Source: Veillonella atypica KON (lineage in GTDB: Bacteria; Bacillota; Negativicutes; Veillonellales; Veillonellaceae). Taken from it: a stretch of 64,000 nucleotides of DNA. The stretch's first letter is position 1; each line of letters opens with the position of its first letter. The DNA lies in assembly GCF_002959915.1 (NCBI RefSeq), contig NZ_PPDE01000005.1, positions 62,001 through 126,000 on the forward strand. The letters are read 5' to 3'. Positions 1 through 8,222 of the stretch are shown in pieces. The translations under genes were made by a program, and so were the position numbers. The notes under the pieces were generated by a model. That model saw only the letters and a list, made by a program, of their open reading frames with translations, ran no database searches and was not told the DNA's origin.

Positions 1-539
1 CGGTTAATGCCATTGTGTGGCTAATGAAAGATAAAACATTGCCACCAATCCTTAAAATCGACGACCCTATATTGGCTTCCACTATGGGCGCAACCCTTGC
101 AACACGCCGCTCTACTGCGGAAAAACTCGATGCCAACGTCGATCCAAATGCACTCGTTATTGAACCATATGCAAACCCATTCCGTACCTATCCGTTAGTT
201 CGTGATTATGAAAGCTACAAAAAACTCTTCAAAGAATGTGGTGTAGATTGCTATATCATGAACACCGGATTCTTCCTTGAAAAGAAAATCCCTAAAGAAG
301 TGACCATTGATTTATTAGAACGCCTAGTAGAAGGAGACCTACAATTCGAACCATTCGGTGCCTATGAAAACCTATCCTACGTAGAAGTACCAGGATTCGA
401 ACCACCATTTGATGTACGCGAATACCATCACCAACTACACCAAGCCTTTGAATTCCGCTCTGAATACGTGGAAAAACTCAAAGACGGTAAAAATGAATTA
501 CCACAAGAAGTACTTGATGTACTAAAAACTTTAATGTAA
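1..539 (+). CDS. pckA: Phosphoenolpyruvate carboxykinase (ATP), C-terminal part, cut by window edge
   Basis: Only the last ~178 codons are inside the window; the frame is open through base 3 and the start lies upstream. The residues match, from memory, the C-terminal region of bacterial ATP-dependent PEP carboxykinases, which interconvert oxaloacetate + ATP and PEP + CO2 + ADP. In a lactate- and dicarboxylate-using anaerobe the enzyme would serve gluconeogenesis or anaplerosis. Visible blocks are the start VNAIVWLMKDKTLPPILKID, then ASTMGATLATRRSTAE and a NTGFFLEKKIP block. The gene ends TTAATGTAA. Its last codons recur in inverted orientation at 649-671, inside the hairpin that follows. The family call rests on recognition of these blocks; the P-loop and metal ligands lie outside the window. 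Confidence 0.75.
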   Translation, partial: VNAIVWLMKDKTLPPILKIDDPILASTMGATLATRRSTAEKLDANVDPNALVIEPYANPFRTYPLVRDYESYKKLFKECGVDCYIMNTGFFLEKKIPKEVTIDLLERLVEGDLQFEPFGAYENLSYVEVPGFEPPFDVREYHHQLHQAFEFRSEYVEKLKDGKNELPQEVLDVLKTLM

Positions 540-703
540 CACTATAGTTAAATACAAAACAGCCCGTCACAAATGACACGCTACTGCGCTAAAGCGGAGC
601 CCGAAGTCATTTGTGACGGGCTGTTTTTACTTTATCCTTTATGCTTATACATTAAAGTTTTTAGCACATTTGCGTTAGAGAAGCTACTGCGCTAAAGCGG
701 AGC
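516..703 (+). repeat. Gene-end inverted duplication with core (locus A, after pckA); inner stem works as terminator
   Basis: Left arm 516-577 holds the last codons and stop of pckA. The central core is 578-605 and the inverted arm 606-673. The stem 556-577/606-628 is essentially perfect and is followed by a T-run, so it can terminate transcription. Further out, 649-671 read in reverse gives CTAAAAACTTTAATGTA, identical to the pckA end at 523-539/540. A 21-base core segment (GCTACTGCGCTAAAGCGGAG plus C) occurs at 580-600 and exactly again at 683-703, after the inverted arm. See the findings for the family. Confidence 0.75.
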
Positions 704-1107
704 TAATGTTTTAAATATTTTAGATGGAGCAGTAAGATTTTGTGAAAATGATGCAGGAGAATTGTTGGTGTATATAGAATTAGTATTATAAGGTGTTTAT
801 TTCTCATGAGTAATTTTAATTCCTTTAATAAATAGGAATTAAAAATAAGTTTGTTTCATGAAATTATTATGAGTTTTATAATTGAAAAACATTGTTATAA
901 TGGGGGATTGGAGGCGATATTTTTTATAATATGTATAAAATTAGATTGACAATTGTCCTCTCAAAAAATATACTTGTAATAGATTAAAACATATTTTGAA
1001 GATAGGACTTAAAGCCCATCATTATGGTGGAATTAACTAGAAGTAAATGTAGAATATGTTTTCTTGTTATTGTCAGTTGGCCTATGTAGGCCCCTAGGAG
1101 GTTTATT
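704..1107. other. Non-coding AT-rich spacer before cooS
   Basis: No convincing gene is present. A short frame at 713-790 lacks a start. A weak hairpin (AATTCCT/AGGAATT) lies at about 823-841. The useful content is the cooS promoter at 946-974 and a leader of about 125 bases, in which I did not recognise a riboswitch class. Confidence 0.5.
946..974 (+). promoter_or_regulatory. Sigma-70 promoter for cooS
   Basis: TTGACA at 946-951, 17-base spacer, TATACT at 969-974: nearly consensus. Transcription should start near 981, giving a leader of about 125 bases before cooS. Confidence 0.7.
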
Positions 1108-3261
1108 ATGAATAAAGATGTGGAAAACAAAAACATCCATGACCACAGTCATGACGAACATCATCATGACCATGAGCATTGTGGCGGTTATCATCATCAT
1201 GGTCACGACCACGACCACGATCACGATCATGAACATGGTCACGACCATAGTCATGCAAAGGCTATGCCGACGGATAAATGGGTGCCACATACTCATGAAC
1301 CAGGGGTACCTCATGAACATGGTGTAAACGACTACATGAAAGCCGTTGCTGAGTATCGTAAAACCTGGCCTACAAAACAGGATGTAATTGAACAAACACC
1401 AGACCCTGCGGTACGTGAAATGATTCTTCGTATGGAGCAAATCGGTTGCGATACAGTGTTTGACCGTTTCGACAAACAACAACCACAATGTACTTTCGGT
1501 ATTGCTGGCGTATGTTGTCGTGTTTGCTTCATGGGTCCATGTAAAATTACACCTAAGAGCCCTCGCGGTGTCTGCGGTGCTGATGCTGATCTTATCGTAG
1601 CTCGTAACATGACACGTGCCGTTGCTGGTGGTTTGACTCAACATGGTGCGCATGCTCGTGAAATCTTGATTTCTTTGAAGGCTGCTGCTACTGGTGAATT
1701 AGATATTCCGATTTTGGGCGAAGAAAAAATCCGTACCGTATGTAAAGCTTTCAACATTCCTGAAGAAGGCCGTTCCTTAAAAGATGTAGCTAATGATTTA
1801 GCAGATGTTCTGTTAGAAGACTTGAGTCGTGCGTTGCCAGGTGAATATAAGACGATTACAGCTATGGCTCCTGCTGAACGTCGTGAAGTTTGGAAAAATC
1901 TAGATATCTTGCCTGTTTCCGCATACAACGAAGCATTTGATGCATACCATCGCACATGTGTAGGTGGAGATGGCGATTGGGAAAGCAATATGAAACAATT
2001 TTTGCGTTGTGGTCTTGCTTTCACATTTACTGGTGTAGTAGCTGCAGATATTGCTACTGATGCATTATTTGGTCAAGGCGGCCGCCGTACATCAAAGGTT
2101 AATATTGGTGCTTTGAAAAAAGGGTATGTTAACATAGCTGTTCATGGTCACTTGCCAACATTGGTATCTCAAATTTGTAAAATTGGTGCATCTGAAGAGT
2201 ACTTAGAAAAAGCGAAAGCTATTGGTGCGAAAGGTATCCAATTCTATGGGATTTGTTGCTCTGGTTTGTCCAGTATGTATCGTTATGAAAACGTTATCCC
2301 ATTGTGTAATGCAATTGGTGCTGAACTTGTACTTGGTACAGGTGCTCTTGATTGTTGGGTAGCAGATGTACAAGACGTATTTCCTGCCATTATGGACGTA
2401 GCACGTTGTTTCAATACAAAAGTTATTACAACATCTGATGCAACTCGCTTGCCAGGTGCAGAACATATCGGTTACGATCATCATCATACTAACTTGTCCG
2501 AAACTAAAGAATTGGCTCGCAAAATCTTGGATCGCGCTCTTGAAGCTCATGAATTACGTAAAGGGATGCCTGTATTCATCCCGCCATATGAAATCACTGC
2601 AGAAGTTGGTTTCTCTCCGGAATCCACTGTTAAACATTACGGTTCCTTCAAACCATTGGCAGAGGCTTTAAAATCAGGTAAAGTCCGTGGTATCGTTAAT
2701 GTAGTAGGTTGTTCCAATCCTCGTGTTATCTATGAAAAAGCAACTGTAGATGTTGTTGATACACTTATTAAAAATGGCTGCCTTATCTTAACTAATGGTT
2801 GCGCATCCTTCCCATTGATGAAACTTGGCTATTGTAATACAGATGCTATTAAGAAATGTAGCCCTGCATTGCAAGAGTTCTTGGGCGATGATCAACCCCC
2901 AGTATGGCATGTTGGCGAATGTGTAGATAATGCGCGTTCCTCTGGTATCTTCGGTGGTATCGCAGCAGAATTAGGCCTTAACTTGCCTCAATTACCATTT
3001 GCTATGTCTAGTCCTGAATGGTCTAACGAAAAAGGTGTTGGTGCATCCCTCGGTTTCCGATTGATGGGGATTAACTCCTACCACTGCGTTGAGCCACCTA
3101 CACAAGGCTCTGATGCTGTTACAAAATGGTTGAAAGAAGATACTAAAGATCTCTTAGGTTCCGTTATGTATGTAAATACTGATCCTGTTAAAGTAGCAGA
3201 AAAAATCTTAGCAGATATGGATGCAAAACGGGCTGCTTTAGGTTGGGCAGAAGTAAAATAA
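1108..3261 (+). CDS. cooS: Ni-dependent carbon monoxide dehydrogenase catalytic subunit with His-rich N-terminal extension
   Basis: A 717-residue anaerobic CODH (CO + H2O = CO2 + 2 e- + 2 H+), cytoplasmic. Cys128/136 (D-cluster type) and Cys137/140/145/156 (B-cluster type) form the N-terminal iron-sulfur block. Downstream are FYGICCSGLS, GALDCWVADVQD, VVGCSNPRV, LTNGCASFPLMKLGYC and HVGECVDNARS, which carry the expected C-cluster ligands. The unusual part is residues 11-71, with 24 histidines (20 between 11 and 49) alternating with Asp/Glu. Such tails bind nickel in other proteins (HypB, CooJ, SlyD); here the tail is fused to the enzyme. Family members usually begin near what is residue ~75 here. 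The start is fixed by TAGGAGG seven bases upstream. No cooC, cooF, cooJ or acetyl-CoA synthase gene is adjacent, so the electron acceptor is not visible. Confidence 0.95.
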   Translation: MNKDVENKNIHDHSHDEHHHDHEHCGGYHHHGHDHDHDHDHEHGHDHSHAKAMPTDKWVPHTHEPGVPHEHGVNDYMKAVAEYRKTWPTKQDVIEQTPDPAVREMILRMEQIGCDTVFDRFDKQQPQCTFGIAGVCCRVCFMGPCKITPKSPRGVCGADADLIVARNMTRAVAGGLTQHGAHAREILISLKAAATGELDIPILGEEKIRTVCKAFNIPEEGRSLKDVANDLADVLLEDLSRALPGEYKTITAMAPAERREVWKNLDILPVSAYNEAFDAYHRTCVGGDGDWESNMKQFLRCGLAFTFTGVVAADIATDALFGQGGRRTSKVNIGALKKGYVNIAVHGHLPTLVSQICKIGASEEYLEKAKAIGAKGIQFYGICCSGLSSMYRYENVIPLCNAIGAELVLGTGALDCWVADVQDVFPAIMDVARCFNTKVITTSDATRLPGAEHIGYDHHHTNLSETKELARKILDRALEAHELRKGMPVFIPPYEITAEVGFSPESTVKHYGSFKPLAEALKSGKVRGIVNVVGCSNPRVIYEKATVDVVDTLIKNGCLILTNGCASFPLMKLGYCNTDAIKKCSPALQEFLGDDQPPVWHVGECVDNARSSGIFGGIAAELGLNLPQLPFAMSSPEWSNEKGVGASLGFRLMGINSYHCVEPPTQGSDAVTKWLKEDTKDLLGSVMYVNTDPVKVAEKILADMDAKRAALGWAEVK

Positions 3262-3490
3262 TTATTAATTGATTAGACTATTTAACCGAAAATAAAACTC
3301 ATCTTCTTTACGAGGTAATGAAATACCCTCTCGTGCGTCCTCCACCGCCTTAACGGTCTGCGGCATAGCCTTGACCTAGCAAAGTCGGACGTACTGAGAG
3401 GGTTATTTCATTAGAGGTAAACTCTAAATTAGTAAATCTAAATGATGAGTTTTATTTTCTACGTTTTAGCCTAATTAACTAATAATTATT
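3254..3490. repeat. Gene-end inverted duplication with core (locus B, after cooS)
   Basis: Left arm 3254-3338, core 3339-3388, right arm 3389-3490. The arms pair in blocks: AATAATTATTA with TAATAATTATT at the outside (covering the last cooS codon and its stop), ATTAG/CTAAT, AAAATAAAACTCATC with GATGAGTTTTATTTT, and AATGAAATACCCTCTC with GAGAGGGTTATTTCATT. The core, read 5'-3', begins CCTCCACCGCC and ends CAAAGTCGG. It aligns closely to the core of locus C. The element lies between convergent cooS and the MBL gene. Confidence 0.75.
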
Positions 3491-3728
3491 TATGAAAGAA
3501 TAAAAGCGTCAGGCAGACCTGACGCTTCATTGTAATTTCCATCTTAAGTTTATTCAAATAAACTTAAGATAACGCCTAACGTAATAAGTACTGGTAATAC
3601 TTACACGTTAGGCGCATCTTATTTCCCAAATTTTTAGATGAGCCTAACGCTTGCACACGTCAATGACTCTCTTTATGTTTATAGTATACCTCAATAACAA
3701 CATAAAAACAACATAGGTATATAGTAAC
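3491..3728. other. Run of three hairpins between cooS and the MBL gene
   Basis: No gene. It holds a 24-base palindrome AAGCGTCAGG/CCTGACGCTT (3504-3527), a perfect 30-base palindrome (ATCTTAAGTTTATT, two bases, complement; 3541-3570) and a longer stem CGCCTAACGT/ACGTTAGGCG (3572-3613). Any could be the terminator of the convergent transcripts. None has a strong T-run. Confidence 0.5.
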
Positions 3729-4514
3729 TTATAGTATAATAGTTTCTCCATCCTCAGGGACTGCTACATGGCTTTCGATATGGGTGCCTTTGATAAATTT
3801 GCGCACATCCTTACGGCTTGTTGCTGTATGATTAACTGTATCCATATGAACAGCGATGATTTTAGCTTCTGGTTTGCGTACTACCATGCGGCCAATATCT
3901 TTTGTACCCATAATAATACTATCTTCAAAGCCTAAAACTTGAGCATATCCAGTGTTCATAATAATAACGTTAGGATCGAAGCGAAGGAGAGCCTTCTCTA
4001 CATCACTTGTCCAAACTGTATCGCCTACAAGGTACACAGTTGGTTCGTCTGCTGCTTCAAAAATAACGCCCATTGCATCGCCTGCTAATGGTGCGAGAAC
4101 TGGATTTGCATACATTTCTATAGTGCCGTGTGAACCACCTGTTTTTCTTAATGTGATACCATTAAACTCAAGACTTTCAAAAATGATGCGTACATCATTA
4201 AAGCCTTGGGAGATAATAAGTTCTTTGTCCGCTGTATTTTGCACAAAAATAGGAAGTGACTTTGGAATAGATTTAATTGCCGTGTCATCCCAATGATCGA
4301 GATGTGTGTGTGTAACTACTACCGCAGTTACATTGCTTAATAGATTGTCCATTGATACAGGTAAATCAACCATAGGCATTCTTTGTTGATAGTTAAATGT
4401 TCCTTCAAAGCCAGGATAAGTATCTTTTGGTGCTAAGAATGGATCAATAAGAAATGTTGTGTTTTTTATTGTTAATTTTCCTGTAGCATTTCTAATGTGA
4501 GTATATTGTGTCAT
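3729..4514 (-). CDS. Metallo-beta-lactamase-fold hydrolase (UlaG-like)
   Basis: A 261-residue soluble protein of the MBL fold. The signature is THTHLDHWD with His69, His71, Asp73 and His74, followed by a GDTVW block and a C-terminal HMDTVNH block, which supply the two-metal site. The closest remembered group is the UlaG / L-ascorbate-6-phosphate lactonase-like or YtnP-like branch, but the substrate cannot be read from the sequence. The start is supported by AAGGAGA nine bases upstream. It is transcribed away from the TetR-family gene across a spacer with two palindromes, so it is the obvious candidate target of that repressor. Confidence 0.8.
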   Translation of the reverse strand: MTQYTHIRNATGKLTIKNTTFLIDPFLAPKDTYPGFEGTFNYQQRMPMVDLPVSMDNLLSNVTAVVVTHTHLDHWDDTAIKSIPKSLPIFVQNTADKELIISQGFNDVRIIFESLEFNGITLRKTGGSHGTIEMYANPVLAPLAGDAMGVIFEAADEPTVYLVGDTVWTSDVEKALLRFDPNVIIMNTGYAQVLGFEDSIIMGTKDIGRMVVRKPEAKIIAVHMDTVNHTATSRKDVRKFIKGTHIESHVAVPEDGETIIL

Positions 4515-4553
4515 AGGTATCTCCTTAATTGTATTTTGAAAATCTAATCAAAT

Positions 4554-4572
4554 AGATTACTGTTTGTAATCT
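4554..4572. promoter_or_regulatory. Palindrome in MBL/TetR intergenic region (possible operator)
   Basis: AGATTAC-N5-GTAATCT, a perfect 7+7 inverted repeat 40 bases upstream of the MBL gene start and about 100 upstream of the TetR start. It is placed to act on the MBL promoter. Confidence 0.45.
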
Positions 4573-4637
4573 CTAGAATTAGTGTACCTTGTTTTGTTAT
4601 ACTAGTCTCAACAATAATTGACACTGTGTTTGTTAAT

Positions 4638-4660
4638 AGACACATTGTATAAATGTGTCT
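4638..4660. promoter_or_regulatory. Palindromic operator candidate just upstream of the tetR-like gene
   Basis: AGACACATT-N5-AATGTGTCT, a perfect 9+9 inverted repeat ending 14 bases before the regulator's start codon. Size and position fit an autoregulatory TetR-family operator. Confidence 0.6.
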
Positions 4661-4674
4661 ATGTAGGAGGTTAT

Positions 4675-5274
4675 ATGATAACTCGAAAAGAAATGACACG
4701 AATGTTGTTAAAAGAAGGGTTGCTTAGTTGTTTAGAAAACCATTCTTTTGAGTCTTTAACCGTAACATTGTTGTGTAAAGCATCAGGTATAACTCGCTCT
4801 ACTTTTTATTTACATTATAGCAATATCATGGAAATTGTTGATGATTTAGTAGATGATGCAATCGCTTATTCGCGACCAGGAATGGTAGATAATAATAATT
4901 TACAAACTATAGCTCAAACCTTATCGGCTGCTTCTAATTCTGTTTCGTTGAGAGAAGCATACGATTCTATTTTTGATAGATTGCCCTTATGTCAGCGTAT
5001 TATACGACATAAAAAGTATTTACCTTTATTTTTAGATGACCAAATTTCAGAATATGTATTGCAACGAATTATACGGAGTGAAAAAGATCGGCAAGGGCTT
5101 GTTATGGCAGAAGCACTTGGGACTTCATTTGACGTGGGTGTATCCGTTTTTGTATTTTTAGTGCACGGACTATATGCTGTTAATAAACAATATAAGTGGT
5201 CCCAAAGCGATGAATGGTTAGAAGCACAGAAAGTTATCTTTGAACTCGTTTGCCGTGGCTTACAAAGAAAATAA
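4675..5274 (+). CDS. TetR/AcrR-family transcriptional regulator
   Basis: A 199-residue protein. I place the start at 4675, because GTAGGAGG lies seven bases upstream and the TetR fold begins directly after; a longer frame from 4618 would run through the operator-like palindrome. Residues ~10-50 form the N-terminal HTH (SFESLTVTLLCKASGITRST then FYLHY), typical of the AcrR branch. The rest is a helical ligand domain with no recognisable effector signature. It is divergent from the MBL hydrolase gene. Likely role: repressor of itself and that gene in response to an unknown compound. Confidence 0.85.
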   Translation: MITRKEMTRMLLKEGLLSCLENHSFESLTVTLLCKASGITRSTFYLHYSNIMEIVDDLVDDAIAYSRPGMVDNNNLQTIAQTLSAASNSVSLREAYDSIFDRLPLCQRIIRHKKYLPLFLDDQISEYVLQRIIRSEKDRQGLVMAEALGTSFDVGVSVFVFLVHGLYAVNKQYKWSQSDEWLEAQKVIFELVCRGLQRK

Positions 5275-5326
5275 GCATATAAAGTTTTCACATAGTTTCT
5301 TGGTGCATCAATACATGCTCTCCTAG

Positions 5327-5352
5327 AAATTAGAACAGGCCTGTTCTAATTT
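5327..5352. repeat. Palindrome of the ACAGGCCTGT family
   Basis: A perfect 26-base palindrome centred on AGAACAGGCCTGTTCT with flanking AAATT/AATTT. It belongs to the same family as the arrays at 52327-52408 and 54277-54463. The following bases (CTAATTTTTAGAAGAGGTATATGG) are also related to the linker of those arrays. Confidence 0.7.
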
Positions 5353-5371
5353 TTAGAAGAGGTATATGGAT

Positions 5372-5825
5372 GAGGTCAAGTCCCTAGGCCGCGACCGTTC
5401 TGTCTATTTAGAACGAATAAATTCATGGACAACCGTAATTGCTGTGGCAGAAAATATAATTTACTATGTGATGTTCTAATACAGATCTAAATTCCAATAA
5501 AAGAACACCCACAATTATTCGACTTTACTAGGTCAAGGCCCTAGGCCGCAGATCGTTCTGTCTATTTAGAACGTATAAATTCATGGGCGACCGTAATTGC
5601 TGTGGCAGAAAATATAATTTACTACGTGATGCTCTAATACAGATCTAAATTCCAATAAAAGAACACCCACAATTATCCGACTTTACTAGGTCAAGGCCCT
5701 AGGCCGTAGACCGTTAAAGTAGCTGGAGGATAATTGTGGGTGTCTTTTATTACCAAGTTTAGATAGTAAATTATATTTTCTATACAGCTATAAGGTAGAA
5801 CATGAATTTATACGTTCATGTTTGC
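5372..5825. repeat. Gene-end inverted duplication with core (locus C, at the narK 3' end), with 158-bp tandem copies
   Basis: Three cores begin near 5372, 5530 and 5688 (GGTCAAGGCCCTAGGCCG in the last two), exactly 158 bp apart. Between them lie two nearly identical ~130-base arms. The arm 5557-5688 pairs with 5716-5825, which runs into narK: AACGTATAAATTCATG occurs at 5571-5586 and, in reverse, at 5801-5816, which spans the last codons and stop of narK (minus strand). Seen from narK the order is gene end, core, inverted arm, core, same arm again, core. Confidence 0.8.
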
Positions 5826-7145
5826 CCCTTTTCTCACATAGAACCAGAAGCAAACCGCAACTGTTACGATGTTGAATGCTAGTAGTACTGCGAATGCAGG
5901 GTGAATGTTGCCGAATGTGGAGTATACGAAACCGAAGATTTTAGGTGTAATAAAGGCACCGTATGCAGCTACGGCAGCAACGAAACCTGTAATTAAAGAG
6001 GAAAGCAATGGATTGCCAAATACGTGAGGAATCATACGGAATGTAGCACCAGTTGCGAAGCCACAGCATACGAATGTCAACACGGACATAGCAAAGAAGA
6101 ATGGGAAGTTGTGCATATCTACGCCAACCGCAATTAGCGCTGTTGTTGCACATAGACCGAGAAGGCTTACAAAGGTAACTTTTGTACCGCTGTTAATTTT
6201 GTCTGCTAACCAACCACCTACAGGGCGAAGTGCACCTGCTACAAGTGGACCTACGAATGCGATAGAAGCAAATGGTACTTCTGGGAATTCTTTACCTACT
6301 AATAGACCAAGTGCTGCTGCATAACCAGAGAAAGCACCGAAGGAACATGTATAAAGTAATGTAAACGCCCAAGTGTGTTTGTTCCCAAAGATTTGTACAA
6401 GATTTTTAGGATTTGGTTTTTCTAGTGGTAAGTTATCCATGAAACGTGTCATAAGTGCAAGGATAACAACGAGTGGTACGATCCACATGAAAGCTGCATT
6501 GGCAAGGTATACTGCGTTACCTTTGATGATAGCTGGTGTTACACCAAATACACTACCTAGTGCAGTAGAACCCATAGCAAATGGAGCCAAGAAGTAGATT
6601 ACAGAAACACCAAGGTTACCAACGCCGCCGTTGATACCAAGAGCAGTACCTTTTTCGGATTTAGGGAAGAAGTTGCCAATGTACGCCATGGAGGACGAGA
6701 AGTTGCCGCCCGCTAAACCGATAAGGACAGTCAAAATCATGAATGTCGTATAAGAAGTTGTTGTATCTTGAACGGCAAAGCCAAGCCATACAACAGGAAC
6801 TAATAAAATAAGTGTGGAAATAAATGTCCAGTTCTTACCACCGATTAAGGCCGGCATGTAGGTATATACGAAACGTAATGTAGCACCTACAAGACCTGGT
6901 AATGCGGCTAATGTAAATAATTGATCTGTTGTAAAGTTAAAGCCAGCGCCATTTAGTTGTGCTGCAATGGTTGCCCATAAATACCATACACAGAATGAAA
7001 GGGTTAATGCAATTGTGGATATAACCAGGTTTTGTTTAGCAATTTTTTTACCAAACTTTTCCCAAAATTCTGGATTTTCTGGTTGCCAATTAGCCACAAT
7101 TTCGCTACGGCTTGCCCCTACTTGAGGCATTTTTAGTTCTGACAT
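5808..7145 (-). CDS. narK: Nitrate/nitrite antiporter, MFS NNP family
   Basis: A 445-residue protein with 12 hydrophobic segments after a ~38-residue cytoplasmic N-terminus. The nitrate signature glycine-rich stretches are present (GLAGGNFSSSMAYIGNFFP and GINGGVGNLGVSV), characteristic of NarK/NarU/NasA carriers that exchange nitrate and nitrite across the inner membrane. It lies next to the Crp/Fnr gene and narGHJI but is transcribed in the opposite direction. The start has GGAGA upstream. Its last codons are part of the inverted-duplication element at 5372-5825. Confidence 0.9.
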   Translation of the reverse strand: MSELKMPQVGASRSEIVANWQPENPEFWEKFGKKIAKQNLVISTIALTLSFCVWYLWATIAAQLNGAGFNFTTDQLFTLAALPGLVGATLRFVYTYMPALIGGKNWTFISTLILLVPVVWLGFAVQDTTTSYTTFMILTVLIGLAGGNFSSSMAYIGNFFPKSEKGTALGINGGVGNLGVSVIYFLAPFAMGSTALGSVFGVTPAIIKGNAVYLANAAFMWIVPLVVILALMTRFMDNLPLEKPNPKNLVQIFGNKHTWAFTLLYTCSFGAFSGYAAALGLLVGKEFPEVPFASIAFVGPLVAGALRPVGGWLADKINSGTKVTFVSLLGLCATTALIAVGVDMHNFPFFFAMSVLTFVCCGFATGATFRMIPHVFGNPLLSSLITGFVAAVAAYGAFITPKIFGFVYSTFGNIHPAFAVLLAFNIVTVAVCFWFYVRKGANMNV

Positions 7146-7463
7146 GAGAGCTCTCCTTTAACTAAAACACATGTGATAAAGGGTAGATCTTTTCACACGA
7201 ATATGTGGCACATCTCGTTTAAAAGCCTTGTAAAATGTGGTACTATAATAATAGAGAGTGTGCCTAAAATCACACCATTATTATATAGGACAGAATATAA
7301 TGTGAATGTGACGAAAAACACACTTATATGAGAATTAATCGGTTATAATAGGGATAATATACGTAAAGTATATAGTATATGTGCCTTTTGTGCATGGCTG
7401 ATTGTGAAAGCTACTTTCACAATCAATATGGACAAATGACACTGAAAGATGCACGGTGATAGT
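7146..7463. promoter_or_regulatory. Divergent regulatory region narK / crp-fnr gene
   Basis: About 300 bases without a gene. It contains several -10-like TATAAT/TATAGT stretches (7335-7380) and a TATAC-GTAAA-GTATA inverted repeat near 7357-7371. It also holds the 25-base palindrome listed separately. The layout suggests coordinate control of narK and the nitrate reductase cluster by the adjacent regulator; no classical FNR box was evident to me. Confidence 0.5.
7400..7424. promoter_or_regulatory. Perfect 25-bp palindrome upstream of crp/fnr-like gene
   Basis: GATTGTGAAAG-CTA-CTTTCACAATC: 11+11 perfect arms. It could be an operator for the Crp/Fnr-like protein or an mRNA leader hairpin. Each arm carries GTGAAAG, the motif over-represented across the window. 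Confidence 0.6.
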
Positions 7464-8150
7464 ATGGAACAGGAGTTAATTAACCAGTTACTTGCATTGC
7501 CAGGAGAAACAATTCACCTTGAAAAAGGCGAGTTTTTGTTTCACGAAGGTGATATAGCAGATCATTTTTTTATTGTCTGTGAAGGGCGACTTAGTATTAA
7601 GAAATTTGAGGCAAGTGGTCATATTTTTGCTCATCGGTTGGTGGGGCCAAATAATGTGCTTGGTGAAATTCCTTTGTACGAGACGAACACCCGGACTTAC
7701 GTGTTCAATGCGATTGCACGTGAAAAATGCTCGGTATATTCCATCCGTTATGATGTTTTGGAACCAGCCATTGCAAAGGACCATTCACTGGCCATTGCAA
7801 TGATGAAAATCTATACACTTCATATGCGGCGACAACAAGCCAAATACAGAGATTTGTTGTTGTATGGCAAAAAAGGTGCATTCTATTCAACACTATTGCG
7901 TTTAGCTAATAGCTATGGTATTCAACGTGATGACGGTATCTATATAGATATCGCGTTAACAAATCAAGAGTTAGCTGAATTTGCTGCCACATCTCGGGAA
8001 AGTTTAAACCGCATGCTCAGTGAGTTACGAAAATTAGGCTATGTAGCCTATGATAAACACCATCTGGTAATCTGTGACTTAGATGCATTAATCGGATTAC
8101 TCGATTTAGATAGCGACACGATCGATCCTAATATCAGTAATATCGAATAA
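7464..8150 (+). CDS. Crp/Fnr-family regulator of the nitrate reductase locus
   Basis: About 228 residues. An N-terminal cyclic-nucleotide-binding-type beta-roll (residues ~15-115) is followed by a long dimer helix and a C-terminal HTH (LTNQELAEFAATSRESLNRM). It lacks the N-terminal cysteine cluster of FNR, having only scattered cysteines, so it is not an obvious oxygen-sensing Fe-S protein. A NO/heme-sensing or ArcR/NarR-like mode is possible. Start is uncertain: 7449 (five residues longer) has only GAAAG directly before it, while 7464 has a weak GGTGA. Only a terminator-containing 72-base gap separates it from narG, so it probably leads the narGHJI operon. Confidence 0.8.
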   Translation: MEQELINQLLALPGETIHLEKGEFLFHEGDIADHFFIVCEGRLSIKKFEASGHIFAHRLVGPNNVLGEIPLYETNTRTYVFNAIAREKCSVYSIRYDVLEPAIAKDHSLAIAMMKIYTLHMRRQQAKYRDLLLYGKKGAFYSTLLRLANSYGIQRDDGIYIDIALTNQELAEFAATSRESLNRMLSELRKLGYVAYDKHHLVICDLDALIGLLDLDSDTIDPNISNIE

Positions 8151-8162
8151 TTGTGGATATTC

Positions 8163-8200
8163 GCCCTTGTTGTTGGCATTGCTAACGCAAGGGCTTTTTT
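8163..8200 (+). terminator. Intrinsic terminator between the regulator and narG (attenuator?)
   Basis: GCCCTTG (8163-8169) pairs with CAAGGGC (8188-8194), followed by six T. narG begins at 8223 and its Shine-Dalgarno AAGGAGG is at 8209-8215, leaving no room for a separate promoter after the terminator. Read-through from the regulator's promoter would therefore be needed. Confidence 0.75.
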
Positions 8201-8222
8201 GTAGTTTTAAGGAGGACACGAG

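Noticed and set aside
713-790. Open stretch that could be the tail of a lost gene (ILDGAVRFCENDAGELLVYI)
   Set aside because: Only ~26 codons, no start and no recognised homology; may be chance.
981-1107. Nickel/cobalt riboswitch in the cooS leader
   Set aside because: I could not recognise the conserved elements; only a promoter and a short unstructured leader are supported.
3504-3613. Hairpins after the cooS element as another gene-end duplication, for the MBL gene
   Set aside because: I looked for an inverted copy of the MBL gene end (GAAACTATTATACTATAAG) in them and found none.
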